From contig JAJTWR010000461.1 of NCBI GenBank assembly GCA_021613335.1, positions 124,001 to 188,000 of the forward strand: a DNA stretch of 64,000 nt. Direction: 5' to 3'. The DNA comes from Whitmania pigra. Taxonomy: Eukaryota > Annelida > Clitellata > Hirudinida > Haemopidae. Shown in pieces: positions 41,972 to 58,586 of this stretch. Each line of letters begins with the position of its first letter. Position 1 is the stretch's first letter. Below the pieces are notes generated by a model. It worked only from the letters and a program-made list of their open reading frames with translations, ran no database searches and was not told where the DNA came from. Made by a program: the position numbers and the translations under genes.

Positions 41972-44900
41972 TCACATCTTGACTTTCGACTTTGGGGTAG
42001 GATTTTCGAGGAGATCGTCTTGTGTCCAATAAGCCGCAGACCTCATATCCATGATTCGAGACGTAACCCTATCGAAAGCAAATACCTCCTCTTCTCCTGT
42101 AAATAAGCTTGCAGATTCGTCACTTGTGCCCTGAAAGTATTAGGAACAATTTCAATTCTCATTGACAAACATGTCATCATGGTAACTGGATCGTAGGCGT
42201 AAGGCTATTCAAGGTCCTAACTAGGATGCTAAGGAGTACTAGGAGTGCTAGGAGTATGGAGCTTAATGGGCACACGTTACAGTATTACACCCCCAGCGAT
42301 TGCCTTATTCTACTAAATGGTCAGGCATTTAATTACTGTGCCTTCATATCTGATTTGAATTCATAAGAAACTCGAAATGTCACATAAACGCATAAACATA
42401 TTGTAGTCTTCCTTAATGTTAGCTGCCAGGATGTCACCCCAGGAACCAATTGTAAATAAGATTAATATATTTCTCTACTATTACTTAGCCTTATTTAAAA
42501 ATAGTTAAGCAATAAAATGTGCAAACAACCTTTTTAATGTTCAAGTCACCAATGAGAACCTTCATTTGGTGTCGATCTTCTTCAGAAATGCTTCCTCCAA
42601 CAAACAATTTTTCCAATCTGGTTTCAGCAGAAAAAATCGCTTTTACCTACAACCAAGAACAGGACTGTAAATATTAAACTAAACAAATTTTTCAATTAAG
42701 TTACTTAATTAGCATTGGTCATCAATTGACTATCTTATCACAATGACACAGCTATTTTGTTTGTGCAAAATAATTAATAATAACATTCGGCTGTTTTGAA
42801 CCGTCAAATTTTAAAATTAGTTAAAAACTGACTTTGTTATCGTAGAGGGTATCAATAAGAGTAATGAATCTTCTGGTTTCACTCCTTGAAGATAAAGTCA
42901 TCTGCGGAATGTCTCGGATCAAAACAATCCGGAAGTTTTTGCATATTTCAAGGTAATCTGCAGCTCCCAATGGCTGGATGAAGATAGTGGGTAATCGAAA
43001 TTAGATGACTGCCAATAATGGTAGAATTATTTTCAAATCAAATAATTTAATAAAATGTTTCCTACTCATATGATTTATTTTTTTAATAACTACTAACAAA
43101 ATTAATGCATGGAAAATTACAAATTAATTTAGGATTAAGCAACATAAGTAAAAGCATACATTGCCATCAGTAGACCTAACAATGGCTGAATAAAGAATTT
43201 GTCACCTTGGCACAAAGATCTCCAAAGGACGTGTCAACGATGTCACCACAAGTTTTCTCAAAGACCAGAGTTCGACCCATAACATCGAGAGTCCGCCTTC
43301 CCTCGACTGCAAAAGTCAATAAGTCACCAATCGTCCCAAAGTTGTCATAATATTTATTAATGATAATAATTATCTTTAATAATTAATCATTATTATTATT
43401 TATAATAATTATTAATGACAACCTCCTAAGGATCTGCTGACCAACTCATCATAAGCCTTGTCCATTTCATATTTAATGTCACATTCTTCAGCCCTAGAAA
43501 ATGACATTAACAATTGTGATAACGAAATAAATTTGAAAACTTTATTTTTAATTGGAAAGTGAATTGTATTAATTACGAAAAATAGGTGTTGCCCTCGGCG
43601 GGTATGGCCAATCGCCTGTAGTCGACCGAGTTGAGGTTCGTGACCTTGCAGTTGGCCTGCAAGTCATGAAAATAATGGAGATGGATAACCAGCCTCATAA
43701 AATACAAACAGATTACTAAAATTCTGATCAAATATTTTGATTTCAAGTCACGTCATAATCTCTAATTGCATTATTTAAAAAACTAATAGGCAGAAAACCT
43801 TCAAAAGGGATATGAAGGGTAGGAAGTGAAATCTCTGGAGACCGTTTTTATAAAGATCTGAAAAATTATAATGCTAACAATACATAAACAATAATTTAAT
43901 CTTAATGCGGTTAACTTAAACATCTCCCAATACATAAAGTTAACTTTAGGTCCTGTAAAGCAAATGATTAAACTCAAAAATAAGGTCCTTGTGTATGATA
44001 TTAGGGTTAACCAGATACTATGTCTTGGTCACTCAGTGGAACTATTCCTATTGTAAAACCAAAATTATTATACCAAAATATAAACAAGTACATATTAAAA
44101 ACAAATGATCACACCATCTGGCTTCCTGTTAGATGTTGCAAACACTACCACCCCGTTCTTCCACAAATGGAAAAACAATCGCTTCAATATCATTGCGTCG
44201 GCAATGTCGGTCACCTGATGATTGAAAACAAAACACCGTTAAAATGTCATACATTCAATAAATAAGCACCACTCAATTTTGTCAATAATTCCAATTAAGT
44301 GCATTGTAACCCAGAATAATTAAACATTGGCTTTCAGAAATAAATGACAACATTAGAAGTGTTAATACACCTGGAACTCGTCAAAGCAAAGTAAGGTGGT
44401 TTCTTTGCTGATGTCAAGAGCAACGGGACCAATAGGATCGTACGGCTGAGACCTATTTAGGTTGAAGCCCTCTAAGGCCGTGGCTTGCTTGAGAGTGTGA
44501 ATTTCTGGGTTGCATCGATTATGTTAATTGATAATTATTTATTTTATTTATTTGTAAGATGCAATTGAAGGGCCCAATTGGACCACTAACACAATCGCAA
44601 AAACAAACAACAACAACAACAAAAAACAAAAGGCATTGATCAGTTTGTACAGGGGCAGGAAATAGATTAAATGTAATTTAAATATTCACTAAATTATGTT
44701 GCAAAGTCCAACATTTGAGGAACATTCTTCATTTCATTGATCGATTAATTAATTAATTATATTACCCTATCACGTTACCAATAAATATATATAAGAGCAT
44801 TAAACGTGACTCACTTTTATGAACGTCGAGCATGAAGGCATGGAAATGCACTCGCTTTTTCCTAGGGTTTTTCATATCGACAGCATCGTAAAACATGTCC

Positions 44901-45679
44901 ATGAGCATTGTCTTTCCACATCCAACTCCCCCATACAAATAAAGGCTTAATGGAGAAAGGGTGTACTTTTTGTTTTCTTCAATTATCTCGGCTGTCTTCA
45001 GGGACTTACCCCCAAATTTACCCTTATAGAAACTGAAAAACTGCCAAAATAATGTCACAAATGCAATGAATGATTTGGTAGATATGATTCAATTAAATTA
45101 TACAAAACACCTTTGCAAAGGCATTGTCCTCTGGCACTTGATGCTCATATCTGTTAATGGAGTCATGAAACGAGTTCAAGTACTCCAGAACTGCTTCCTG
45201 GTTTGGATCATGTGAAAGCTCACCATTGTCTAGCCTGCTCTTGTATATCTCTGTTGGCTTTTTGGCAAGATGATTGGTGATGGAGAGAAACCTCTTCAAG
45301 TGAAAATATTCATTGCCTGTAATTATTGCAAATTTGCAATTGTCTTTGTGATTATCTATCTAAAATCTTATTTTAACTTAACCACATGTTCGAAACACTT
45401 ACTAAAACAAAATAAATTACAATTTGAAAAATAAAACTCCCCTACTTAAACTTATCCTTAAAAACCCCTTAATCCGGCTAGGGTATTTGTCGGTCTTGTA
45501 ATATTTGTACATCAAGACAGTACAGTAACAACAACACCCTCGATTTGACCGAAGTAGTACGCCGCAAAACCTAATGTCAAATAAATAATAGCAAGATTCA
45601 AGCTTAGCAGATCGTTCTTACATTTGCTGGCTTTGTTTTGCCAAAGAAAGTGAATACGAATCCTGGAAATGAATTTCAT
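41972..45679 (-). CDS. AFG1L: AFG1-like mitochondrial AAA ATPase
   Basis: AFG1L/LACE1 is a mitochondrial AAA ATPase involved in turnover of respiratory-chain subunits and in protein quality control. Twelve exons sum to 483 codons plus stop: 45622-45679, 45111-45316, 44815-45040, 44371-44504, 44115-44214, 43799-43857, 43577-43656, 43423-43493, 43206-43306, 42833-42973, 42530-42646 and 41972-42130. Length is close to human (481). The N-terminus [19 protein letters not shown] is a basic, Arg-rich presequence. Walker A is GGVGCGKT (125-132) and Walker B is LLCFDEFQ (201-208). [35 protein letters not shown] and [16 protein letters not shown] follow as in the family. Confidence 0.95.
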
Positions 45680-46614
45680 AGTTTAGTTTTGGCACAGGCT
45701 TCAACAGAATCACTCGACGTTGGAAAGTGAACTTTACTGAATGTCAATACAAGCGTGTTACGTTCCTATAGATAGGCTAAAGATCAAGAGAGTTTTTTCG
45801 TAACATTCCATAGACAAAATGGTTCTTAAATATTATTCAAAAAATTATATTTTTCTGCATCACAACATTTCAGTAATATTTGGTGCTTTAGGTGTTATGA
45901 AGCTGTAATTTTAATGAATCGTGTCAACTGAGATCAGCGCATTAACCATTGCAATTGTATAGGTATTTCCATTACGTGAAATCATCATCCAGACATTCTG
46001 TTTAGTTGAAAATAAGTGTAAATAATGTAAGCTGTTTATTTATTTAATTTTAAAACAAATTGAATGATCCGATGACCAATAAGGCAAATGTACATCTGCC
46101 AATGAAAATATTATGATATTCTCCAGGATATATTATATAATTAAGCACGTAATTAAGGTTATTATTAACTGCACTATAAATCAGAGCCTGCTAGTAAATT
46201 TTAGAAAGTTATTGCTCACATTTATCTTATTAAGTAAATTCAATGTGATAATGATAAAAAGTGTTAGAGTCTCTTATGCTCCAACCGAACTTCATGATCA
46301 TGAGTAAGGTGGAAGCGTTCAATGCAGTATGTAATTCAGAAAAAAAATATTTTTAATTACTATCCATTATTGCAATATAACTTTTAATAAATTTATTACC
46401 ATAAATTTTAATGTTTGTTAGTAATCTTCTTTCATAAAATGTTTTGATCCAGATGGTAAATGTTTTCAATACATAGCGTTCCGAACGATATTTTGCCCTA
46501 GCGGGGCATACGGTATTTTGAATAATTTTTGCGAAAAGTTCAACTTTTAAAACTGCCAAAAACAAGGCTTGAAACAAAATATTTAAGGCGCAAATAATAA
46601 TCTTAACAACAACC
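45680..46614. promoter_or_regulatory. Divergent upstream region AFG1L / MED19
   Basis: Head-to-head start codons flank this 0.9-kb AT-rich gap, which must contain both promoters. No exon or named element is recognised. Confidence 0.4.
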
Positions 46615-48059
46615 ATGTCTGACATCAGTCGCCAAAGTTCTCCGAAATCAAGCCCTAGAGGTTCCAGAAGCCCGGCCTATCCAAGGCAGGATTCTACAGG
46701 TACTCTGAAAACGACCATCACCTTAGGAAAAAAACCATCGGTGTTCCAAGGAGGAACGTTTTATCTCATGAGAGATCCACCAGGTCATTATTTTTTTTTA
46801 AAGATAAATATGTGAATGAAGTTGATTAGGTTATACTTGATGGAATAGCCAAAAATATCTAGAATATTTACTACAATAATTTGACATATTTAAGAAATCT
46901 AAGAAACCTATATTTAATTGAAGTAATCTTAAGCATTGCAAGTTTAACAAACATGAACTTTTTCATGTTCTTAGTTGATAATAAAATCTTGAATTAGTTA
47001 ATAATGATTATTTAGTTAAGTTTAGGATTTTAAATTTGTTTCCCAATTAATTACCTATAATTCATTTTGAATTTTCAAATTTCAGACTCCAACGAGATAA
47101 CGGGTTTAACCAATTTGATGGCCCACCATAATCTAGAACATTCTTATAACAAATTCAGCAATAGGAAGCTTAAGGAAGAGCTCAGTGCATTTCTTCCGAA
47201 CCTTCCTGGAAACATCGACATACCTGGATCGGTAGACGGCAGGTTCGAATTGTTACTTAAATTATTTTGCGTTATTATGGTGCTCATTTTGTAATGTCCA
47301 AGAAGTTTCAAGCAATGTTTGATCTGATATATTGCAGTTCTCTTTTTTTCAAATGAATGTTATAATACATTTATGTTAAAAACCGACTTATTTTGCAGCT
47401 CATTGAGATCCGTTATTGAAAAGCCACCGATAACAAATAAGGAATTGCTCCCACTTTCTGCTTCAACTCTTACTTTTTTTAAGCTCCACCCGGGACCGGT
47501 AAGCCTCTCTCACATCGCATTTGGAAAATATCATACATGCTTGTAATTGTAACTATTGTCTACAAATGATCGACGTGCGCGCGATAAACTATTATAAGCT
47601 ATCGTCACTGGAGATTTTAAATTCATTTTCAGTTGCCTGAGCAGTACAGAAGTGTCCACGAAACGACTCAGCCAAAGAAGAAGCATAAAAGGAAACGCGA
47701 CAACAAGGAAGGCAGCACTCAAGAAAATCAAGGTGGAACATTTGTCGATATTCTCAAATGTAAAAAAATCATAAATAATTAAATAAATTTGTATTTCATT
47801 AGTTTTAAAAGCTAATTTCTTTGAATCCTTGGAATAAATAGATACATTATATAACCATATTTCAGGTAACACAACTGATGACTCAATGGCCGATTATAAA
47901 AGAGCTAAAAAGGCCAAGAGATCCGACGAAGAGAGGAAGAAACGAAAAAAGGAGAAGAAACGAAAGAAAGAAAAAGAAAAGGACTTCGTTCAGCAGACGT
48001 TGATGATGGACCCCTCGTCCATGTCCAGCACACCAGTACCTCCTATCAAGTTTGGCTAG
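46615..48059 (+). CDS. MED19: Mediator of RNA polymerase II subunit 19
   Basis: MED19 is a head/middle-module Mediator subunit that links activators and REST to RNA polymerase II. Five exons sum to 239 codons plus stop: 46615-46783, 47086-47242, 47399-47498, 47633-47732 and 47866-48059. After a Ser/Pro/Arg-rich N-terminus come the family core motifs FYLMRDPP, ITGLTNLMAHHNLEHSYNKF, LPGNIDIPGS, SSLRSVIEKPPI and LHPGPLPEQYR. The tail is a lysine/arginine-rich segment (RKKRKKEKKRKKEKEK), as in human MED19, and ends PPIKFG. Human MED19 is a similar length. The gene is transcribed away from AFG1L and in the same direction as REEP. Confidence 0.95.
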
Positions 48060-49430
48060 AGTTTCAACTGCCAGGACACCCATCGTCGTCATCGTAACTT
48101 AAGGCATTCGACGTCCTCTGCCAAGCGCTCCTTGCCGATTTTCCCGGATGTCGTCCGTTCGCTGGGAATGTAAATAGATTTGAATTACGAAGCTAAGTTT
48201 GAATTTGTCATCGTTTCTTCTCGTGGTTCTTAGTGGCCATAAGAAGTTTGTTCGTTTGTCTATCAGGTAGTATCAAATATTTGCCTTGTGATGCGATGGC
48301 ACAGTCTGCCTAAAGATGTCTTTTTGTTTCATAATATTTGAATCAAGCAGTTAATATATCTGCTGGATGCAATGGCTGTTTTCTGAGAGTATTTGTTTAC
48401 CTTAAAATCGTGTCTGGTAACCGAGAGATGTCGGCAACTAAAAATAGAGAGAAATACAATGTCTCATTGATGGGGGTTGGCGGGTTGGAAAACTTTCAAG
48501 GTACTTGCATTTGCCGCTAAGATTTTTTTTTGGCTGCACATGTATTGTTTAGAATTAAGGAGATTTTCTTTTTAATTGTGAATAACGTTTTTGCAAGCTT
48601 TGGAAAAGACTACAAGTTTGCTCAAACATTGAAAGAACCTGCATGTGGATGTTGGTTCGTTGGAATTTTCCATATTCTTCCTAACTCATTGCCAGGGTCG
48701 TCATTCTAACTTTTCTAGGGTGGGAAAACTCTCGCGCAACACGAAATGATTTCTTTTTTGCGTCTGGAGTTCTAAAGTCAGGGGGAAACGGTCCCTCCTC
48801 CCCCTTCACAAAAATAAATGAAGTCCCAGGCGTCAACGACACGTACCTGCTTTATGGTTAGGAGCCACCTCTTGCTACAAATCGCCTATTGCATGATGTC
48901 GTTTAATTCGCAAGCTCTTTTCATCTGTTCGCAGCAGACACACGTGAACAAAACCACCGTATGATTCGGTAACGGAAATTTTTAATATTAATAAACTTAA
49001 AATCCAAACTGCTCTTTAAGTGAACTTTGCAAATGGTCTTGAAAAAAATAAATATTCTACGTAACAATATTAATAAAGATGGTGATAAAAATAGCAATAC
49101 CAACGAATAATAAATATAACAATAATATACAAAAAAAGGCTGCCAACAGATGTTCAATATTCGGATCGTTGCGTCTGCCGTTTTAACCAGCTTAGTCATA
49201 GCAGTCAGTAACTGGCGAGCAGACATTAATATTAACTTGTTTTTCTGTAAAGTTATACTTGGTCGTCTTGCTTCTGAGATAAGAAATAGATTAGAATCTA
49301 GCTAGTTAACATTGTAAATCAGGTCCTAAGTTAAATTGAAAATTAAATCATTACGTTCGATAGGTTTGAAAATATATGTGACAAGTGTACGTGTTTCTTA
49401 TCAGAGAGGCATTTTGCATACGTTTGAATC
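48060..49430. other. Intergenic region, MED19 to REEP
   Basis: This interval holds the MED19 3' flank and REEP upstream region. One decayed MITE copy (48693-48835) is visible. The remaining short frames do not look coding. Confidence 0.45.
48693..48835. mobile_element. Decayed copy of the 134-bp hAT-like MITE
   Basis: The segment shares cagggtcgtcattct, the stretch ctcgcgcaacacgaaa, gcgtctggagttctaaagtc and a C/G-rich right part with the intact copy at 51483-51616. The ends are eroded and no target duplication is visible, so boundaries are approximate. Confidence 0.6.
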
Positions 49431-52322
<2,892 letters not shown>

Positions 52323-52561
52323 ATTCTGGCGGAACTTTCGCTTTCGTAACGTCATTAATTTTCCTGCTAAACAAAAATCATGTATACTCATTTCTGGTCT
52401 TGTGGGTTATGTTTCGGTGTAGCAGTTTATACTACTTATATCTTGTTGCCATTCTTGAATAAGCGAATATTTTCTACGATAGTTAACCTGTAAAATAGTG
52501 ACTCATTCTGGCTGCTGGATCGATGTAATAAACTTTCGTTTAGAAGTGATGATGTGAGGAG

Positions 52562-55500
52562 ATGGCTTCTTATTTGATAAGAAAATATTTTGCGCTGATA
52601 TTATTCGGCTTGGTGGTCCTGTTGAATCTTTCAAACTGCGATTATTTTGGTAATGTAAAGGACAGTTTTTTTCTATTGATGATAATTCATTCATTCATAA
52701 AGATTACGGCTCTTAATGAATACTAGCAACAGCAGATAAGTAAGTTTGTATCATGCAGAACGATACCCGGACATAAACAATCTGATATCTACAACTTCGT
52801 TACTGCGGCAACAAAAAGCAGTCGAAGAATTAATTGCAAGAAAGCTGGGTAAACGAGCTAGAGATTTCTTAATTTTCTTAGATCCAAAAGTTGGTCCAAC
52901 TGACAAAAACACTTTCAAGGTAGACGAGTGTCATACTTAGTTTAACTGGAATTTCTATTTTCTAGATTAGAAGTAAAACAAAACTTTCATCCAACCTATG
53001 CAGATCCAAACAAATGCCTCTGCATATGTATCAATTGTTGGTAACAATGCCATTTCTGCATCTTGGGGGTTCCATTATTACTTAACAAATGTTGTTGGTG
53101 CACACATTTCATGGGATGGGGAGTGGCTGGACATGCCATCTGTATGGCCGGTTGTACCAGGAGGGGAAATATCAGTTACCTCCAATGATAAGCAAGTATT
53201 GTTTAATTATTTACTATCTAAAATCTCAGAATTATTGAATATTTAGTGGTATCCTTAAGAGTGGCACCTCAGATGCCTAAAATATGGTTAAATTATTTCT
53301 GAAGAGACCACTTCAAAATGACAAATAAATAAAATTTCAGATTTCGCTATATGGCAAACATGTGCACATTTAGTTATTCATATCAGTGGTATGACTGGCA
53401 TTCCTGGGAAAAGCACATAGACTGGATGGCTCTAAATGCAATCAACCTTCCTCTTGCGTCGTCTGGACAGGAAGAGATTTGGAGGAGGGTAAATGGATTA
53501 ACAAATTTAAATAGTAAAGTGATTGATGTGTGATTGGTGTAAAGGGCTTTAGGATCTTGTTAAGCTAATGTTTGTTATGTCTTTGTCCTTGTATATTAAT
53601 TATTTACATGCTGAAATAGATTGAAAATTATTTGCAGGTCTTCATGAAACTTGGCTTCAGTTCAAGTGAAATTCAAGATTATTTCACAGGATCAGCTTTT
53701 CTAGCCTGGAATAGAATGGGGAATATAAAGAAGTGGGGAGGGCAAATATCACTAAAGTGGCTCAAGGATCAGGCATCCTTGCAGGCAAAGATCCTTGAAA
53801 GAATGAGGAATTTATCAATGCTTCCAATCATTCCAGCTTTTGCAGGTTTTGTTCCTGATGGAATAACAAGACTATATCCTCAAGCAAAAACATACAAACT
53901 TCCATCTTGGAATAAATTCAATAGCACTTACAGGTGGCCTATTGATAATTATAGTTTAATAATAATAATTGTAAATTATAAACATTTATGAATTTGAGCT
54001 CACGTATCTTGAATCAGAGCCTTACAACCGTCCGTAAATGACCTGGGATGTCAGTTATTTTATGACAAAGTAAATAACCCCATGTTGAATATCAAATTAA
54101 AATGGATTTTAGAATTAAAAAGCTTGACTTGGAAATTTGTAATAACATCACGAGCAGTTAAGCCATCAGTTTTGAGAAAGATCAGTTGTAACAAGGATGA
54201 AGTTGCTAATGTGTCATACCCAGACTCCTAAGAGGATGCAGACCTTGGGTCTCTGATTTGTGGTAACTATTTAGGAAGAAAGATAAAAAAAAATTTAAAA
54301 CAAATTCGACGTCGTTTAGTGATGTTTCTTCAACAATAAATAAAGTAAGTAAACTTGATTTAATTTTGTTACAGTAATCTTCTTTTGGATAGTGAGGACC
54401 CTTTATTTCAACACATTGGAACTACATTCTTAGAGGAGGTATTTCTGCATAAACATTTAAGTAACACTGCTTGCCTTCAAATGTGCAATGAGTGCTTATG
54501 TTCTTGATTTAGTATTTTCTGATATCTGATGTAATAAAATAAATTTATCACAGTACACAAGAGAATTTGGGACTGATCACATTTATAGTGCTGACACATT
54601 CAATGAAATGGCAGAGTTTGGGTTGGTTGTTTATGTTCACATCTAAATGCTTATTTTCTAATGTTAGAAATGTCGTATTTTTCCTAAAGGAACATTACAT
54701 TCATAGCCTCTTATGGACGAGCTGTATTTAGTGCCATGGAAGCAGTGGACAAGAAAGCCATTTGGTAAGGCTTGAGACAGAGTTACACTATAGATAATTA
54801 AAACTTCATTACCTTTCAAAGACCATTTCCCACAACCTTAAGTCATTGGGTGACTTGCGACAACTCCTACTTATCAATAAATCATCAATAAATGCTTCTC
54901 TTTGCTGCAGAAGCTGACACATTATCTCATCTCGCATCATTATGCATTTATATATCATAATATGGTGTCTTGCTAGAGATACTTAGGTTTTAATGTCTCA
55001 TTCCCAAATCTCATAACTGTTTTTGTAATGCTACTGATTGTCTTGTGATTGTCTAGTGATTTGAAAAAAAATTAAAAAAGGTCAATATGAATTTACTTGC
55101 TTTTAGTTGAGCCTTAAATATTCTTAGGGTCATGCAAGGATGGATATTCCAAGATGTCTTATTCTGGACCCAAGCAAGAGCAAAAGCCTTACTTAGATCT
55201 GTTCCACTGGTAAAATGTGCAATTTTGAAAGTAACAAATTGTAATGTAATTACATTTTCATTTATTGATACATGTTCATTTTAATGTTGTACGATGTCAA
55301 AGGCAACTGACAAATTTTGGTACCTCTAATGCTATGCATGTGGCATAAATGGCTTTATAAATTAATTATTATTAAATTTAGCATTTTTGTTTATCGGTAA
55401 CTAACATTGTTGGAACTCATACCCTCAGAACCTAAATGCTTAAGGCGCCACGTAAATGAACTATTATTATTTATTGTTAAATAATTTGTCTGAGAAGCAC

Positions 55501-58500
55501 ATATACATACATTACATCAAATACATGAACATGGCAATGCATTTTTAATTTGATTTCATCGTGTTGATTATTATTTTGATCTGAATGGAAAGAGTAAATG
55601 ATTTGGAATAAATAGAATAAAAATAAACTTTTTATAAACTATGAATATTATTACATTATTTTAGGGGAGAATGATTGTACTTGATCTTTTTGCTGAAGAG
55701 CAGCCCAGGTTCTCCTTGTTTCAGTCATTCTACGGACAGCCGTACATTTGGTGCATGCTACATAATTTTGGTGGCACATCAACTTTCTATGGAGTTATAG
55801 ATATGGTCAATGAGGTATGGAAAATAGATTTCTTATGTGATAATTTGTAGTGATGAAAGCATGTAACTTGCAATGTTAAAGTCAAATTAAATCTTGCATT
55901 GAGTTTCCTTTTGATTGAAAACTGAAATTCTATTAAATGACTTTTATGATCTGGGCATTCAAACAAAACTTTGAGAAGAACTTTCTGTAACAAACATTTC
56001 ATAAATTTATGAAATTTCATTAACTGTCACAACAAATGCAATCAGCACCTTAAAAATCATTTCTAATGTTCAAAGGCAACTGATATTAATATATTGCACA
56101 TTTCCAGAATAAAAACACACAAAACTTTTTTTAGCAATAATGCAACGATGGTAATATAACATTCAACCTTCAGGGACCATTGGGTGCCCGACTTGCAAAT
56201 GATAGCACCATGGTAGGCATAGGCCTTGCACCAGAAGCAATAGATCAGAACTATGTGATCTATGAATTTATGCTGGAGCACACGTGGATCAAGGAAAAAA
56301 GAGATATTGATAAGTGGTAAATACGTGTCTTAGTTCTTATATTTTAATTTTCGTAACCTTCTTTTATAATAATTTTTTAATTTATGAAGGTGTATATAAT
56401 TTTTTTTTAAAGAAACATTTTAAACTACATAGAATAAGGTTAGGTTAAGTATTAGATTAATTTAAATTATTTAAAATATTTAAAACATTTCAGGATTGGT
56501 GAGTATACTAGCAGGCGATATGGTGTAAAGAATAACAATTTGATTCATGCCTGGAAAAACCTCATGGTTAATACCTTCCTTGTAAAATGCCTTCAATGAA
56601 TCATTACTTATTTCATTACTTGTTATTGTACATTTTATTTGTTTTAAATAGTGTTCGAATTATTTTGGTTGGTCTAAATCATTTACAACACGATTTTAAA
56701 TACTTCAAAGTTCAACAACCAATTACAGCACTCTGTGTACAACTTCACCATTGCCAATAGATTCAGAGGTCCTTCATTCACTAATCGACCGAACCTTCAT
56801 ATGAAACCTTCGGTGAATCTATTTTTTTTAAATGAATGCCTATCCACTCCAGCTTTGTTGCCATTTATTTTTAGCATAAATGAGTTGCATTTAAGAATAA
56901 AATAAATGCATAATATTTTATCAGCTGTTAATATCTAGTTTAATTTTTAAATAAACAGTACTGGTACCAGAGTTCATGTATATTCGAGGCCTGGGACTTG
57001 CTCCTTGACTATGCTTTATCTTCTAATTTAAAAAATTCACTTTATGAGTAAGTAATTTAACCGTTTTACTTTTCATTTGAAATATTAAGTGAAATGTAAT
57101 AATTTGGCTATTTATAAACCTCCTTAATGGGGTATTATATTATATGCATATATTCAATACATGTTATAGGCATGATCTTGTGGATCTCTCAAGACAAGCC
57201 ATGGAAATAATAATAATGAATTCATACCATCTACTAGTCAGATCATACAACAGTAACCAAAAGGCCAAATTTAGGTAACTTTAACATTTTGCACATGTCA
57301 TCGAAGGGATTAAAAAATTCCTTAAAATTGAAAGGAATGTTATACTATTCTAAATGGCAAATTCACATTGCTTCTGTTCATACAGGCCACTCACTAATAA
57401 TTTTTTAATGATTATTTTTTATTAATCCAACAGACAAACAAATTACTACTACTACCACTTATATTTCATGCTTATTGCAGGCATTTCAATCATACCCTCA
57501 TCTCAGCAATATCAGATCTTGACTGGTTATTGCAGAGCAATCAAAAGTTTCTTCTTGGACATTGGATTTCCAATGCCAGGAAATCTGCAGGAGAGATGGA
57601 AGAACAAGATCTATTTGAATTCAATGCTAGAAATCAGTTAACACTCTGGGGACCAAATGGCAATGTGTGATTATCTTTTTAAAAATATTATTTAACAAAA
57701 ATATATTTTATAACAAATATGTTTTTCTTGACCTTGTTAATTATCTGAAACTATCGTTATAATACTAAAATGTTGACGGCTCCACATTGTAGCTTTTAAG
57801 TTTATTGTTATCTCTTATTTTTATAACAAATTAAATTGGATGAATCATTCATATCCAGGTTTTAGATTATGCAGCCAAACAATGGTCGGGACTAGTCGAA
57901 AGGTTTTTAATGTTAAATTTACTATCAATTTTATAGTATTTTTGATGATTTTGCAATGCTCATCACAGTTATTACTTGAAGAGATGGATGCTGTTTACTG
58001 AGGAATTATATAATCACTGGGTATTAACTTTTAAATTAAATTTCAGGCATTTTTTAAATAGAATTTGTAACACCTAGAATTTATATTTATATTTTAAAGA
58101 AACTTTTCAACCAAACGCTATACAATGAAAATGTAATGAAAGAAGTTGAAATGCCTTTCTGTGATGATAAAACTTCATTTCCAGACAAGCCTTCAGGCAA
58201 GAAAATATTTGGAATTTCACTAGCTTAATGACAGAGACATTTAAAACTCTGTAGTATATTTTATAAACTTTTAAAAGTTCAACTTTTATGTAGCATTTAA
58301 TGCTCTTTGCTATTATTATTGTTGTTGTATTTGTAATTTCTTTAACAATGATCTCCTGCACCCATAAGCTTTTATTGTCAGGCTCTTACATTTCATCAAA
58401 TTTGTTAAGAAAAGCAAAAATGTTTTAAGAAAGAATTGCCCTTAGCACTGGCCCCTACAGAGGCCCGTTGTCGTGTGTAATAATTTAATAGCTTAAATGT

Positions 58501-58586
58501 GCATTTTAGCTAATTCAAGCCTCATTTCAGGCGATCCAATTACACGAAGCCTGAGACTCTATGAAAAGTACAGGAACATGTCGTGA
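52562..58586 (+). CDS. NAGLU: Lysosomal alpha-N-acetylglucosaminidase
   Basis: NAGLU (glycoside hydrolase family 89) removes terminal alpha-GlcNAc from heparan sulfate in lysosomes. Twenty exons sum to 748 codons plus stop (human 743): 52562-52649, 52759-52919, 53004-53191, 53341-53488, 53638-53933, 54375-54438, 54554-54621, 54690-54764, 55128-55209, 55665-55814, 56174-56316, 56494-56566, 56729-56812, 56959-57047, 57170-57274, 57481-57664, 57859-57902, 57969-58020, 58100-58196 and 58531-58586. Residues 1-26 form a signal peptide ending in LSNC. Conserved blocks are [64 protein letters not shown] and [15 protein letters not shown]. Catalytic Glu333 lies in DTFNEM (human E316) and Glu461 in LAPEAI (human E446). 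Introns 3 and 19 need GC donors. Confidence 0.96.
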
